A DNA stretch of 64,000 bases from CAZSSM01 sp964609385 (GTDB lineage Bacteria; Planctomycetota; Planctomycetia; Isosphaerales; Isosphaeraceae). Position 1 is the first letter of the stretch. The number at the start of each line of letters is the position of its first letter. Positions 51,701-58,204 of this stretch are shown piece by piece. A program made the position numbers and the translations under genes. Under the pieces are notes generated by a model, which made no database searches, was not told the DNA's origin, and saw only the letters and a list, made by a program, of their open reading frames with translations. The stretch spans positions 1 through 64,000 of the forward strand of contig CAZSSM010000017.1 in the NCBI GenBank assembly GCA_964609385.1, given 5' to 3'.

Positions 51701-53368
51701 CTCCCCTTGGAGCCTGACACCAATGGCGCCGCCGGCCTTGGCCAACTCGATCCCGAAGAGCTGCGCACTTCCCTCGACGGCCGCGTAAGGCTCGACGAAC
51801 ACCGAGAGGCCGGTAGCCTGCTCGATCTGGGGCGTCTTCGGATCATCACCAAGGATGTAGAACCCACCGGTATCGACACCGACGGTCGCCGACCAAGACC
51901 ATCCGCCCTGGATCCCGAGCTTCAGGTCGGCCTGGATGGCCGCCACATTCGGGACTCCGATGGCAAACAGGGGAATCGAGAGCGGCTCAAACAAATCACC
52001 ACTCTTTCCGCCCGATCCCCGGTAGCGCAGTAGATCGATCCGCTCGCCTTGCACAAGCTTCAGCAATTCACCCGCAACGCCATCGACACCGGTGGCACCT
52101 GGTAGGACGATGATCCCGAGATTGCTCAGATAAGAGCCGACGTTGCCCGGTAAGAGATCGTTCGGCGTCACCGAACCGGCGCCGATGAGGAAGTCGGGAA
52201 CGCTTTCGGAGATCCCGAGCAGGTCGGCAGGAGATCGGTCGAAAAACGGCAGCGGATCAGTGAGGAACTGACCGACCGGACCTAGGATGTTGAACTCGGC
52301 GACCGAATCGAAGAAGCCTTTGGCGAAGTCCCCCAAGACGTGACTCAGGCTCGGGGCTTCAACCCCTCCGGATGTCGAGATCCGGAAGCTCTGATTGCCC
52401 ACCCCGAACGGAGTCTGAGTCGCCGTCACATTCCAGCGTCCCGTCCAGTTCAGTTCGGGAAGCACGAAGATCTTCGTCGAGAGTGCAACATTGTTGAGAC
52501 CGATCGAGCCGGTGATCGCCGAGGAGACAATCTCACTGATCGGACGATCGAAGTCATCCAGCCGGAGTTTATCGGATCCTGGTTCGGTAGGATTGCCCGA
52601 TCCATCGGGATCTTGAAGAACAAGCTTGGCTCCCAAGTCTACGTTCAAAGTGGCTTGTGCTTGCACATCAGCCAATTCTTTAATGGTAAATCCACCGGAG
52701 ATCGAGGCCGAACCACCAACTCCTGCGACCTCGATGTAGCTATCCTCCTGGAGGAAGAACCGTGGGTTCCCATCCACAATGTCGACACCGAAGGTGATAT
52801 CGACATCAAGCAGGGCGGTCTCGCCGGCAAGTTGGCCTGAGAACCCCGCGCGGTTCTCGTCGGTGTCGGCATCGAAGTAGGGGATCCCCGTCTCCCCGCC
52901 CACTGACAACTCGGCCGCAACTCCTGAAGACCGCGTCCAGGATAACTCCAAGACGTTATTGGTGCCCTGCTCAGGCTGATCCAGGTAGAGTTCAGCCGTT
53001 GAGAACCCCTGCCTGAGGAAGAATTCTTCGGCCTGTTCTTCCGTAGCAGTTCCTGGTGGGAACGCCTGTACAAACGGCTCAGCAATCGCGTCCGCCAACT
53101 CGAGCGCTTCAGTGAGCGTTTCGCGGACGAAGGGGAAGTCTTTGGCGAAGGCTTCGTCGGCAAGCTCTTGACGTAAATTGGAGATCTGCTGCGAGCCTTC
53201 CTCCAAGACTTCGAGAATCCTAGGAAGCGCCCAACTACCATCGCCGTTAAGCATCACCCGATCTTCGAGAGACTCCCATGAGGGCAACCTGAGCCGCCTC
53301 GCCTTGGGGTTCGAGCTCATCCAAAGTCGGGGGGGTCTGCGAAATCCTTGCAGTTGACGCTTCGTCAT
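42731..53368 (-). CDS. Giant LEPR-XLL/RTX surface protein
   Basis: 3545 aa from the ATG at 53368; a TTG at 53416 is possible but would add only a short tail. The N-terminus is basic and contains WESLEDRVMLNGDGSW, a LEPR-XLL-type motif. Domain order: a unique beta-rich region (residues about 50-680); RTX arrays (GGAGPDWFRGQDGDDFLDA); a DUF642/choice-of-anchor-like module near residues 1630-1790 (LIENGGFESSGAPSNG, FAGQTIGGWTVEEGSVDI); more RTX; a propeller-like region with short repeats (VYLLGSDGSLTRFAVDG); Ig-like domains; and a final RTX array ending FTLTNFED. It is probably a calcium-stabilised giant adhesin or sheath protein. It diverges from the HTH/DUF3047 gene over 228 bp rich in inverted repeats. 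No protease or transporter gene is adjacent. Confidence 0.92.
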   Translation of the reverse strand: MTKRQLQGFRRPPRLWMSSNPKARRLRLPSWESLEDRVMLNGDGSWALPRILEVLEEGSQQISNLRQELADEAFAKDFPFVRETLTEALELADAIAEPFVQAFPPGTATEEQAEEFFLRQGFSTAELYLDQPEQGTNNVLELSWTRSSGVAAELSVGGETGIPYFDADTDENRAGFSGQLAGETALLDVDITFGVDIVDGNPRFFLQEDSYIEVAGVGGSASISGGFTIKELADVQAQATLNVDLGAKLVLQDPDGSGNPTEPGSDKLRLDDFDRPISEIVSSAITGSIGLNNVALSTKIFVLPELNWTGRWNVTATQTPFGVGNQSFRISTSGGVEAPSLSHVLGDFAKGFFDSVAEFNILGPVGQFLTDPLPFFDRSPADLLGISESVPDFLIGAGSVTPNDLLPGNVGSYLSNLGIIVLPGATGVDGVAGELLKLVQGERIDLLRYRGSGGKSGDLFEPLSIPLFAIGVPNVAAIQADLKLGIQGGWSWSATVGVDTGGFYILGDDPKTPQIEQATGLSVFVEPYAAVEGSAQLFGIELAKAGGAIGVRLQGEVYVVDPINSYSGDNGKAYLSEVFTGGQSFFQDFIDVLYVRISGSLTARVYAEVNLLFFSLRADILSVDVTLFELEIQPRALQVAQSDPFGGVVLKQGNTLVIRPNPQNDPLELGLDYRNGRTVVSNQFGYEQEFGGVSRVDFEGSSGDDLLEADSDFPLPISARGNAGSDTILGGAGPDWFRGQDGDDFLDARGGDDTLEAGNGNDTAYGGLGNDELYGFGEGVNQFFGGEGNDSMRAGTGRVVTRDEEFFDYSHNVWTTRKTDIYVGNMLDGGVGNDTVWGNNGRDTLKGGSGDDRLESGFERDTIEGGPGDDSIHSGADNDSVRSGAGDDIVRGGFGDDTLEGGSGDDLLIGQGDNDRIMGGSGADTLQGEDGDDMLAGETGDDSLRGGAGRDNLEGGLGKDELLGQGDNDILDGQLGIDTLRGGGQDDLLILTFEDDLPGQPDQLFGDAGRDLVVVVGHSINKIREFNRETRQFDDLGPDEASGNDDIAVFNANGDRSYTVRSQRTVLQRQPTENGGSDLVPVEETKYLRVSLSPSTELLMIDGGEGDDRIAVRPGVTNRIVLNGGAGNDTLIGGSGRDTIAGGPGNDSIEGGAGDDELRGEAFDSTDATALSQQSGFAFGVQGGSDDVEFDPETDGGDDTIHGGAGNDALYGQGGNDELRGGLDRDILEGGRGDDLLAGVDEDLFGDFQVGGAGADTLIGTRGDDVLVGGLGNDLLLGRASRDVIRGDNGEDTLLGESGQDVLFGDEGNDLIYTGNANEIVQSLGLEPLPQAQICQGTVVDVASGDGGQDTLHGSVLPDVLYGREGDDQIWYSRTPSNSATGCNHDQFRDIIDGGDGVDTFQIPATVEDDRIFVNYDGSLDRFVVTIGVGDGDPTDIQVGDEETIDAGERGIEVIGVDGLEGDDVIEVDTERNALFMVSLSGGPGNDLLDVGEYDHDKSGGFFGDVTLRGGEGNDTLIGGQGAFIDSDDATTLQDISVFIDSGPGTDVVSVTGGDANDALTAIPSTSIIPPTNAPIDIPTLNNVTRVIQDRDGISDNSGVFAWDYETLAIQGQAGDDIIDVPEPYSASLIENGGFESSGAPSNGVTTRFAGQTIGGWTVEEGSVDIIPESYWQSAGGIFSIDLDGDSPGTIFQELVTEEGEQYTLFYARSGNFEGGNRIPKIIEVFWNGQLVSSDTVVFTGQTNSNMLWRTVHIRNLIATGPSSEIRIRSTAVATSSHGPVLDEIRLIPQLPPDRSFHLSGGSGVDTLLLGNFDYVTTASSAVIRGGDDSDTIRIDTSVDQLFVDAGSGDDIIESGYWTEIINSTVLGGQGIDVFSIPSSPIEHSTFDGGLDDDRMTIGDFDGFTFELDVLGGPGHDEVLAEGNQVELLVDGGDGDDTLVVGDGPHATVLAGAGDDWVSIGGGANVIDGGPGDDSLRGGIGDDTILGREGNDVLEGGDRGTSERGNDVLLGGRGDDEIAGGYAWDLIDGGPGNDDIWGGPRFLDTPSSDSNALDTIFGGEGNDVIRGSKAPDIIFGGPGDDYIRGARFETEKSFDWIVGGAGSDDILGDEPSEVLDGHIDTINVGWKYAVLEDGQAYLLRPDLNQFVRVGRPGEPWEVLVRNAVDFLIDPEGKPIVWQAEASRLAFQTTFDEGVPGEFDGGILTGIQGYTVVDPLRPNDNIGETGFEYSAPYLESRFVGDFYRGGGTDENNTITLTLEDLPEHESIDLGFLLAVIDSWDGDRGAPFGPDGLRISVDGEEIFAETFSNLGSLNIPAEAFQSYQPNPGVWRTLPPAGEATGYILGFNNSYLDNAYDPRLDPQFQRIPHSSSTLTVEWSMYGDGVQDISDESFAIEDVTIRLNQSNSPGLTVEETEVITVYSGVESIIEDHLGQVYLLGSDGSLTRFAVDGPSNVANDVIGFQVGADGLITWQSEGANGTQRNVVRFDALNGSDPVEVAEDVVEFVANPVDNSILIRQENDRVFRYSGGGELSGLGNGITEGLKIGLDRLGGAVVLEANNRLYIESFGESGIIELGVADFAIDENGRLFVLTTSGVVRELSFNATNQVIQRSDPIHQQEVQSFQFDALGQLIAVLNDGTLDVDGRVWPLFANGSIVPVAEFEIERDGTWLILSDANVLHRFRNGMLDEIAVGVTTIARRPDGSFDQVAPRINGFEVTPQVAEIGTTVEVSGTITDFLPPGQSSEYGLSIHDSHTFVIEWGDETISEPITLPPGNLNFGFTHTYDDPDSEKNGTFRREITVQVTDNWGATASKVDAVVLTQGDLTVSIEGIPDGIVQFPIDQATIRFNEPVTGFNINDLRLTYYGESIPRSGLDLESTDGGLTWTLSGLAGLTESGGRYELLIRSNAGIEGAWTGRQLPASSRTTWNKQLSLTVDNADDPVVRLYESIYTVTADVEVNFPLRFQVEINGNFETQYDTRANPRATIEHEQTFLVSGLNEITFTVFDEFGNESDPVVLTIDVREVAIVNGDLRIGGTNLADEIEVRPSSTGLGLDVLIDEEIIESSLVPEGIIDVRTGFSNDRVVIDDGVLIGTLINVSWGDDTVFGGSGPDVIVGGLGLDVLNGLDGDDSIVGNADADTLIGGEGSDTLVGGDGNDLLQGFGGTDTILAGAGADSVSGGMGEDSIEGGAGADTLYGDANDDIVSGGGGPDEIYTGGGNDTAFGGDGQDLIAGGGGNDSIAGQGGNDSLRGNLGDDTIRGGDGADQIRGNVEDSDAADGDDSLLGESGHDTIWGDFGDDYIDGGVGNDSMIAGRNDDMIADLVGDNFVRAGDGEDTIITGNGHDTIEGNRFPDLIDAGHGNNVVDGGGNDDTITSGSGNDTLRGQFGDDYIDGGPGNDVILGGNSRDTILGRGGNDYLDGGNGFDSILGGSGNDTLVDGRERDTLVGGAGADTYRINHFASSSITELFRNNQGDHVLRRQSPSDGTILDVDVLRVDTLDLLLLFLNAGNDVLNASASFNGLRTEVDGGNGSDIANVAEEVAANFTLTNFED

Positions 53369-53416
53369 GGAAGGAGTCTCTCGAGTGCAAAAGGGCGACG
53401 CATTGAATCGGTGCAA

Positions 53417-53449
53417 TGTGTCCTCGGTGGAGGGCTCACCTAGGACACA
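53417..53449. promoter_or_regulatory. Inverted repeat 1 upstream of the giant protein gene
   Basis: TGTGTCCTCGGTG pairs with CACCTAGGACACA (12 of 13 positions) around the loop GAGGGCT, 49 bp before the ATG. It could be an operator or a 5'-leader hairpin. Confidence 0.55.
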
Positions 53450-53488
53450 CTTCGAGACACCTTAGCGAACTCGAGATGGTTGAATCAA

Positions 53489-53515
53489 TTGAACTTCGTG
53501 TTAACCTAAGTTCAA
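53489..53515. promoter_or_regulatory. Inverted repeat 2 between the divergent genes
   Basis: TTGAACTT-N11-AAGTTCAA, both 8-bp arms perfect, near the middle of the intergenic region. The arm spacing suits a dimeric helix-turn-helix protein. Operator role is inferred. Confidence 0.55.
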
Positions 53516-53559
53516 AACCCTATCCATAACACACAGAACATGTTACGTTTCGGCCAAAA

Positions 53560-53577
53560 CAACCCCTTTTGGGGTTG
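53560..53577. promoter_or_regulatory. Inverted repeat 3 just before the HTH gene
   Basis: CAACCCC-TTTT-GGGGTTG, a perfect 7-bp stem ending 19 bases before the TTG start and just ahead of the AGGAGA ribosome-binding site. It could act on transcription or translation of the gene itself. Confidence 0.5.
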
Positions 53578-53596
53578 ACATCGCAGGAGAGTCGTA

Positions 53597-55783
53597 TTGA
53601 GCACGGTACAGCTCAGAGGCGGGATTCTCCGCTCGTATCGTGAACGCTTGGGCGTTACACAGTTGGCTTTGGCTCGGGCCTATTCACCGAATGCCAGCCG
53701 CCAACGTGTGGGAAAGCTTGAGAGGGGGGAACCGGTTCGAATCAAGTTCGCCCAAGCCATGGTCGAAGAGATCAATCGCCGCCTGAACGCACGGGGGATC
53801 GATGACGTGTCCCCTTTGGTCTTTGACGATCTCATCGTCCCAAATTCGCTAGGGAACCTGATTCCCGATCAGGATGTCGGCACGACCCATGAGACCAACG
53901 ACCCCCCGAAGTGTCATCTCACTTCGATTCAAGAATCAGAGTCGCCAAACGTAACATCCCAGTTGAATTCCGAGTCAGTAATTCCGGAGACATCCTCCGA
54001 CCAAACGAAGCCTGCCCTCTCTGAAACGGATTCCACCGATCTCGGTGAGCCATCTAATTCCGCGGTCGAGTCTCCCATTGAAGCCCTCATCGAATCGGAA
54101 CTCTCCAATGAGGAAGATCCGGGCTCCGAGTCCAAGCCGACGACCACGAGCTACTTAGAAGATAGGCCTTCCAGATCAAATCTCGGCGAAAATCTTCCGC
54201 ACAAGGTCAGACTGATTGGACATTTTCCTGGGTTCGTTGCTGTCGTTCTGATGATCAGCTTGGGAAGCGGCCTTGCGATCTCAGTCCTTGCGCCGATCAT
54301 CACCAGCCACTCTCCGCTCACTGACCCTCCTCCGCTCCGCGCTGAGGTTTCAACGCCCCGCGAACAATTGGCCATCGATCCTCTTTCGATCGAAGAACTG
54401 GAACAGATTGAGGAATGGATTGCCGAAGCCTCGACCGAATTCGCCACGCATTTCGCGTCCGATCTGGGAAACCGAGTTGACCACGATCACTTGAACCAGG
54501 TCACCAATATCGGCGGGACGAAATATCTGAGCATCTTGACGCAAGAGAAGCTGAGAATCGTCCTGTCCAGACTCAATCAAGTGTTACCGTTCCTATTCGA
54601 CCGCTTCAACTTTTCTGAGCGGGACATTGATCGGGTGATCCTCTGTCGAATTCGAGCACGACACCTGCTCGGAGATTGGTCGCTCAACAATAACCTCGAA
54701 GATACAGCGTTTCTCGATTCGTACTACTTCACTCTGCTTGCCCAGAACGATCTCATTAATAAGCGGATCCAGCAGTCTCAACGCGAGGCCCACGTCTACT
54801 TTGAGATCGGCGTCATCAACATGCTTCGAGAACAAAGACCCCAGGCGAAGATTGCCTTCGATCGGTATCAGTCGCTCGTTACCAATCCCGGTCCAGAGGA
54901 GCAAAAAGTCCTCGTCTTCTATCACATGACCGAAGGAGACGCCTTCAAGCGCGCGGGGGATCAAACCCAGGAACACGAGCAGTTCGCTATTGCGGCCGAA
55001 CTCCTCAAGCAAGTCTTTTCCGCGCCTGTGAAAGCCGACCCAACCGATCCAAGTCGGATCTTCGTCGACTTTTGCGATGAGGATGGCGACTCATTGCCCG
55101 ATAATTGGAATGCGTACCCCCGGATCGGTCCAGTCAATGCAGCGGTCGTACGTGATTCCAATAACGTTCAGGCGTTGAGAATCTGGTCCGAAGGTGGAGC
55201 ATTTGGATTCTACCGCCGGGTTCAACTGAGCGGACCGAACGAGGATTATCGAGTCCGCTGGTCCTGGCGGGTTGACGAATTGCCGGAGAGCCCCGACTAC
55301 GGCGCCTGGATCGCTAGCGGCGAGCCAACGATTCCCGGACAGTCGTCGAAGAATCCTCGTCGCATATACTGGACGAACCAGCCAGTCCAAGTGATGCTTT
55401 TATTCCACCGTTCTCCGATCATGGGGTTCGATGGCTCGAAGCCACGTAGTGTCGTGCTCCAATATTCCTGGGACCCACACGCTCCGGTCGAAACATTCTA
55501 TTTGGATCGAGAGGATCCGGGGTTGGAAGGTCGATTGATCTTCGGAGTAATTGATGTCCCCACATTCGTCCTCGAGAGCGGACCGCGACGAGTCGGCCAA
55601 TGGATTGGCGTTGAACGCGACTTCGCGGCCGATTATCGAGCCGTATTCCCCAATGAGAAAATGCCTCCGCTCGTTGCGGTCGGAATCCAGATCAGCAGTC
55701 AGTTCGGTTTGGGAAGCAGGCCGGAATTCTCAGAATCTGCAATCAAACGCTTGGTCTTAGTGAATCACAGCACGATAGAATAA
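53597..55783 (+). CDS. Membrane-tethered XRE-like HTH protein with TPR-like and DUF3047-like domains
   Basis: 728 aa from a TTG with AGGAGA at good spacing. Residues 8-62 look like an XRE-type helix-turn-helix (LRSYRERLGVTQLALARAYS, then SRQRVGKLERGEPV). An acidic Ser/Thr/Glu-rich linker (about 75-205) leads to one transmembrane helix at about 209-235 (GFVAVVLMISLGSGLAISVL). Outside the membrane, residues of about 300-480 are helical and TPR-like (AHVYFEIGVINMLREQRPQA). The C-terminus begins with a calcium-loop-like DEDGDSLPDNW and continues as a DUF3047-like beta-domain (YRVRWSWRVDELPESPDYGA, then RRVGQWIGVERDFAADYRAV). The layout suggests a one-component membrane sensor with cytoplasmic DNA binding. 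The divergent giant RTX gene is the likeliest target. This is inference. Confidence 0.82.
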   Translation: MSTVQLRGGILRSYRERLGVTQLALARAYSPNASRQRVGKLERGEPVRIKFAQAMVEEINRRLNARGIDDVSPLVFDDLIVPNSLGNLIPDQDVGTTHETNDPPKCHLTSIQESESPNVTSQLNSESVIPETSSDQTKPALSETDSTDLGEPSNSAVESPIEALIESELSNEEDPGSESKPTTTSYLEDRPSRSNLGENLPHKVRLIGHFPGFVAVVLMISLGSGLAISVLAPIITSHSPLTDPPPLRAEVSTPREQLAIDPLSIEELEQIEEWIAEASTEFATHFASDLGNRVDHDHLNQVTNIGGTKYLSILTQEKLRIVLSRLNQVLPFLFDRFNFSERDIDRVILCRIRARHLLGDWSLNNNLEDTAFLDSYYFTLLAQNDLINKRIQQSQREAHVYFEIGVINMLREQRPQAKIAFDRYQSLVTNPGPEEQKVLVFYHMTEGDAFKRAGDQTQEHEQFAIAAELLKQVFSAPVKADPTDPSRIFVDFCDEDGDSLPDNWNAYPRIGPVNAAVVRDSNNVQALRIWSEGGAFGFYRRVQLSGPNEDYRVRWSWRVDELPESPDYGAWIASGEPTIPGQSSKNPRRIYWTNQPVQVMLLFHRSPIMGFDGSKPRSVVLQYSWDPHAPVETFYLDREDPGLEGRLIFGVIDVPTFVLESGPRRVGQWIGVERDFAADYRAVFPNEKMPPLVAVGIQISSQFGLGSRPEFSESAIKRLVLVNHSTIE

Positions 55784-56115
55784 TTTATTTTAATACACAT
55801 CAAGGTTTGATAGGATAGCTAGGTTATAGCGCCCGATCGTAGCAATGGTAGTGTAACAACGTCTGTACTGAGAATGAAAGCCCGACGGCTCAGATTCCGG
55901 AGCTTCGGGTGCGTGGTTCGCTGGTAGCGATCAGTCCGACCGCCAAGCGGATCCATCGTGTCACGATGGGACAACCAAGACCTTGAGCAATTTGTTTGAG
56001 GATCCGGATAAAGTGCGTCCTGAGGTGCGAATATACCTTAACGTACATTTGAATTGCATCAAATAAACACGAATTACAAATAAATGTTTGTATAACACAA
56101 AACAAAAGTTTATTT
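55784..56115. other. AT-rich intergenic region between convergent genes
   Basis: 332 bp between the HTH/DUF3047 gene and the end of cheB. The cheB-side half is very AT-rich for this genome, with weak A/T inverted repeats that could end transcription. A tRNA-like pairing near 55829-55912 was examined and rejected. No gene seen. Confidence 0.45.
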
Positions 56116-57225
56116 TTATCTAAAATCATAAATCGATTCGAGAATGGACGGGAGTGCATCCACAGGGAAGACATCATGGAGTGCATTCTCGACGAAGGCG
56201 ACGCGGTTCATGCCATAGACGACCGAAGTCGACTCATCCTGGCCGTAGGTTCGGCCTCCAGCAGCAAGGATCTGTTTGCATCCCTCAACACCATCGCGGC
56301 CCATCCCAGTCATTAGAATGCCGACCACATCAGATTGGTAGGCCAATGCAGCGCTGAAGAACAGCACGTCGATCGAAGGACGATGTCCTTGAACGGGTTC
56401 ACGATCATCTAACCGCATCCGAACTCGGGGCGGACGACCAGTCAGCCGAAGATGATGTGAGCCGGGCGCCAACCGCACCGTGTTCGGTTGAATCACTTGG
56501 CCATCTTCGGCAAGTTGGACGTCAAGTGGACACACCCCATCGAGCCGGCTCGCTAGGGTTTTTGTAAATTGCGGAGGCATATGCTGAACGATCAGCAGAG
56601 GTGGAATTGGTCCGACGAGCATTCTCAAAACGCGCGTCAACGTCTGTGGACCACCTGTCGAGATTCCGAGTACCACGCAACGCGCTGTGCGGCCAGCGAG
56701 TTTCGCTGGGCGAAACGCAGAGGTACTCGTTGTCTGAGAATGGGACAACTCACGACGAGCCGCTAGGCATGAGGAGGAAGAGCCAGGCTTATCGGGAGAC
56801 AAAGGAAGTGGCGGACGACAACGAACAGCCGCGCGGAGTTTCTGGACGAGCAGATCGCGATTGGCCCGAATCTGGCCGATCTGATTGCGGTCTGGCTTCG
56901 GAATGAAGTCGACGGCCCCACGTTCCAGTGCGGTCAAGGTCGTTTCAGCACCGTCTTGAGTCAGCGCACTGACCATCACGATTGGCACTGGATGAACTGC
57001 CAGAAGGGCGGGAATCGTGTCGAGCCCCGAGAGTCCCGGCATGTCGACGTCGAGGGTGACCAAATCGGGCTTGAGTCGACCGACCTGTTGAATCGCTTCC
57101 ATGCCATCGCGCGCGGTGCCGGTGACCTCAAGATCGGGACTCGACCCGATCAGATCCGAGAGAACCCGCCGAATCAGGGCGGAGTCGTCAACGATTAGCA
57201 CACGAATCGGATCCGTTCGGCTCAC
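56116..57225 (-). CDS. cheB: Chemotaxis response regulator protein-glutamate methylesterase
   Basis: 369 aa from a GTG at 57225 preceded by GAGG; GTG 57237 is possible. The receiver domain has IRVLIVDDSALIRRVL, phospho-acceptor Asp in LVTLDVDMPGLSGLDT and a Lys in FIPKPDR. A Ser/Pro-rich linker joins the methylesterase domain with its catalytic triad: Ser in LGISTGGPQTL, His in LLIVQHMPPQFTKTLASRLD and Asp in ILMTGMGRDGVEG. It removes methyl groups from receptors and can deamidate glutamines. It is the last gene of the leftward chemotaxis operon, 31 bp after cheY. Confidence 0.96.
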   Translation of the reverse strand: MSRTDPIRVLIVDDSALIRRVLSDLIGSSPDLEVTGTARDGMEAIQQVGRLKPDLVTLDVDMPGLSGLDTIPALLAVHPVPIVMVSALTQDGAETTLTALERGAVDFIPKPDRNQIGQIRANRDLLVQKLRAAVRCRPPLPLSPDKPGSSSSCLAARRELSHSQTTSTSAFRPAKLAGRTARCVVLGISTGGPQTLTRVLRMLVGPIPPLLIVQHMPPQFTKTLASRLDGVCPLDVQLAEDGQVIQPNTVRLAPGSHHLRLTGRPPRVRMRLDDREPVQGHRPSIDVLFFSAALAYQSDVVGILMTGMGRDGVEGCKQILAAGGRTYGQDESTSVVYGMNRVAFVENALHDVFPVDALPSILESIYDFR

Positions 57226-57256
57226 GATCGGCCTCACCCTTCGTTCGTGACGCCCG

Positions 57257-57646
57257 TTACTCTGAGGTATGCTCTGACCTCGCGTTCCGCCTGGCGACCT
57301 TCGCCAAAACGCTCTGAATCCGGTCTGGCCGGATCGGTTTGACAAGGAAGTCTAAGGCTCCGAGACGGATCGTTTCCATCAGTGTATCCTTCTGGTCGAT
57401 GGCAGTGACAATGACGACCTGCGCATGAGGATCGAGGGAGCGAACTTCCTTGAGCGTTTCCAGGCCGTCCATCAACGGCATGACCAGGTCGAGCGTCATC
57501 AGGTCGGGGCTCAGTTGACGATACAAGGCGAGGGCGTCGCGACCGTTGCTCGCTTCACCGACAACCTCCCAGCCAGACTCGATGGCAGCATCAGCAATAA
57601 GTTTGCGCATGATGGCTGCATCATCTACGATCAACAGTCGCTTCAT
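57257..57646 (-). CDS. cheY: Chemotaxis response regulator CheY-like
   Basis: 129 aa from the ATG at 57646, with AAAGG upstream. A stand-alone receiver: LLIVDDAAIMRKLI, phospho-acceptor D53 in LMTLDLVMPLMDGLETL, VVIVTAIDQKD and LVKPIRPDRI with the conserved Lys. It lies between cheD and cheB and is presumably phosphorylated by CheA. The output (flagellar motor, pili or gliding) is not shown by the window, as no motility genes are present. Confidence 0.92.
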   Translation of the reverse strand: MKRLLIVDDAAIMRKLIADAAIESGWEVVGEASNGRDALALYRQLSPDLMTLDLVMPLMDGLETLKEVRSLDPHAQVVIVTAIDQKDTLMETIRLGALDFLVKPIRPDRIQSVLAKVARRNARSEHTSE

Positions 57647-57694
57647 TTGCAACCTTTCTACATTTCTCGCTTCGAGAGGCCCTGAACCGGTCTC

Positions 57695-58192
57695 TCAGAG
57701 CCAATATTCTGCGCCCCCGGGAATCTTCACCGCCAATGTGCCGGTCCTCGTGTCCAACGTCACTTTGCGTCCCGTTTCGCCACCGAGATCGTGGGAAACC
57801 ACAGGGATCCTCAACGCCTTCAGGATCGCTTCCGCTGCCTCCCGATTTTTCTCTCCAATCGACTGGGTCATCGGGGTCGGGAACATGTTCGCTCCACCCA
57901 CCAGTTTGGCCACGAGATGCCTCGGCTTCGAGGATCCGGTCCAAGCCTTCAATGCATCGAACATGGATGGGATTGCTGTATCAGCATACCGTCCGGGGTC
58001 ATCGCTCACACCACGCGAATCAGGTAAGACAATGTGGGCCAGGCTTCCAGCCTGATTCAACGAATCGTAGAGCGTCGCCGCCACACAAGACCCCAACAAG
58101 GTCCGGATTCGTGTGGGTGCCCAAGCGACAGCCCAACGACCAATCGGTACCATGATCGTCTCGACGTTGGGTGATCCTGCTGGATCGGCCAC
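57695..58192 (-). CDS. cheD: Chemoreceptor glutamine deamidase CheD
   Basis: 165 aa. The catalytic Cys 36 lies in RTLLGSCVAATLYD and the His 53 in LAHIVLPDSR, 17 residues apart as in CheD. The conserved AKLVGGANMF and IGEKNREAAEAILKALRIP follow. CheD deamidates receptor glutamines and forms a complex with CheC, whose gene is immediately upstream (12 bp). Confidence 0.95.
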   Translation of the reverse strand: MADPAGSPNVETIMVPIGRWAVAWAPTRIRTLLGSCVAATLYDSLNQAGSLAHIVLPDSRGVSDDPGRYADTAIPSMFDALKAWTGSSKPRHLVAKLVGGANMFPTPMTQSIGEKNREAAEAILKALRIPVVSHDLGGETGRKVTLDTRTGTLAVKIPGGAEYWL

Positions 58193-58204
58193 GGTCCAGA
58201 TCCT

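Noticed and set aside
55829..55913. tRNA-like element: GCGCCCG pairs with CGGGTGC about 77 bases apart.
   Set aside because: D- and T-arms do not form and there is no proper anticodon loop or T-loop sequence.
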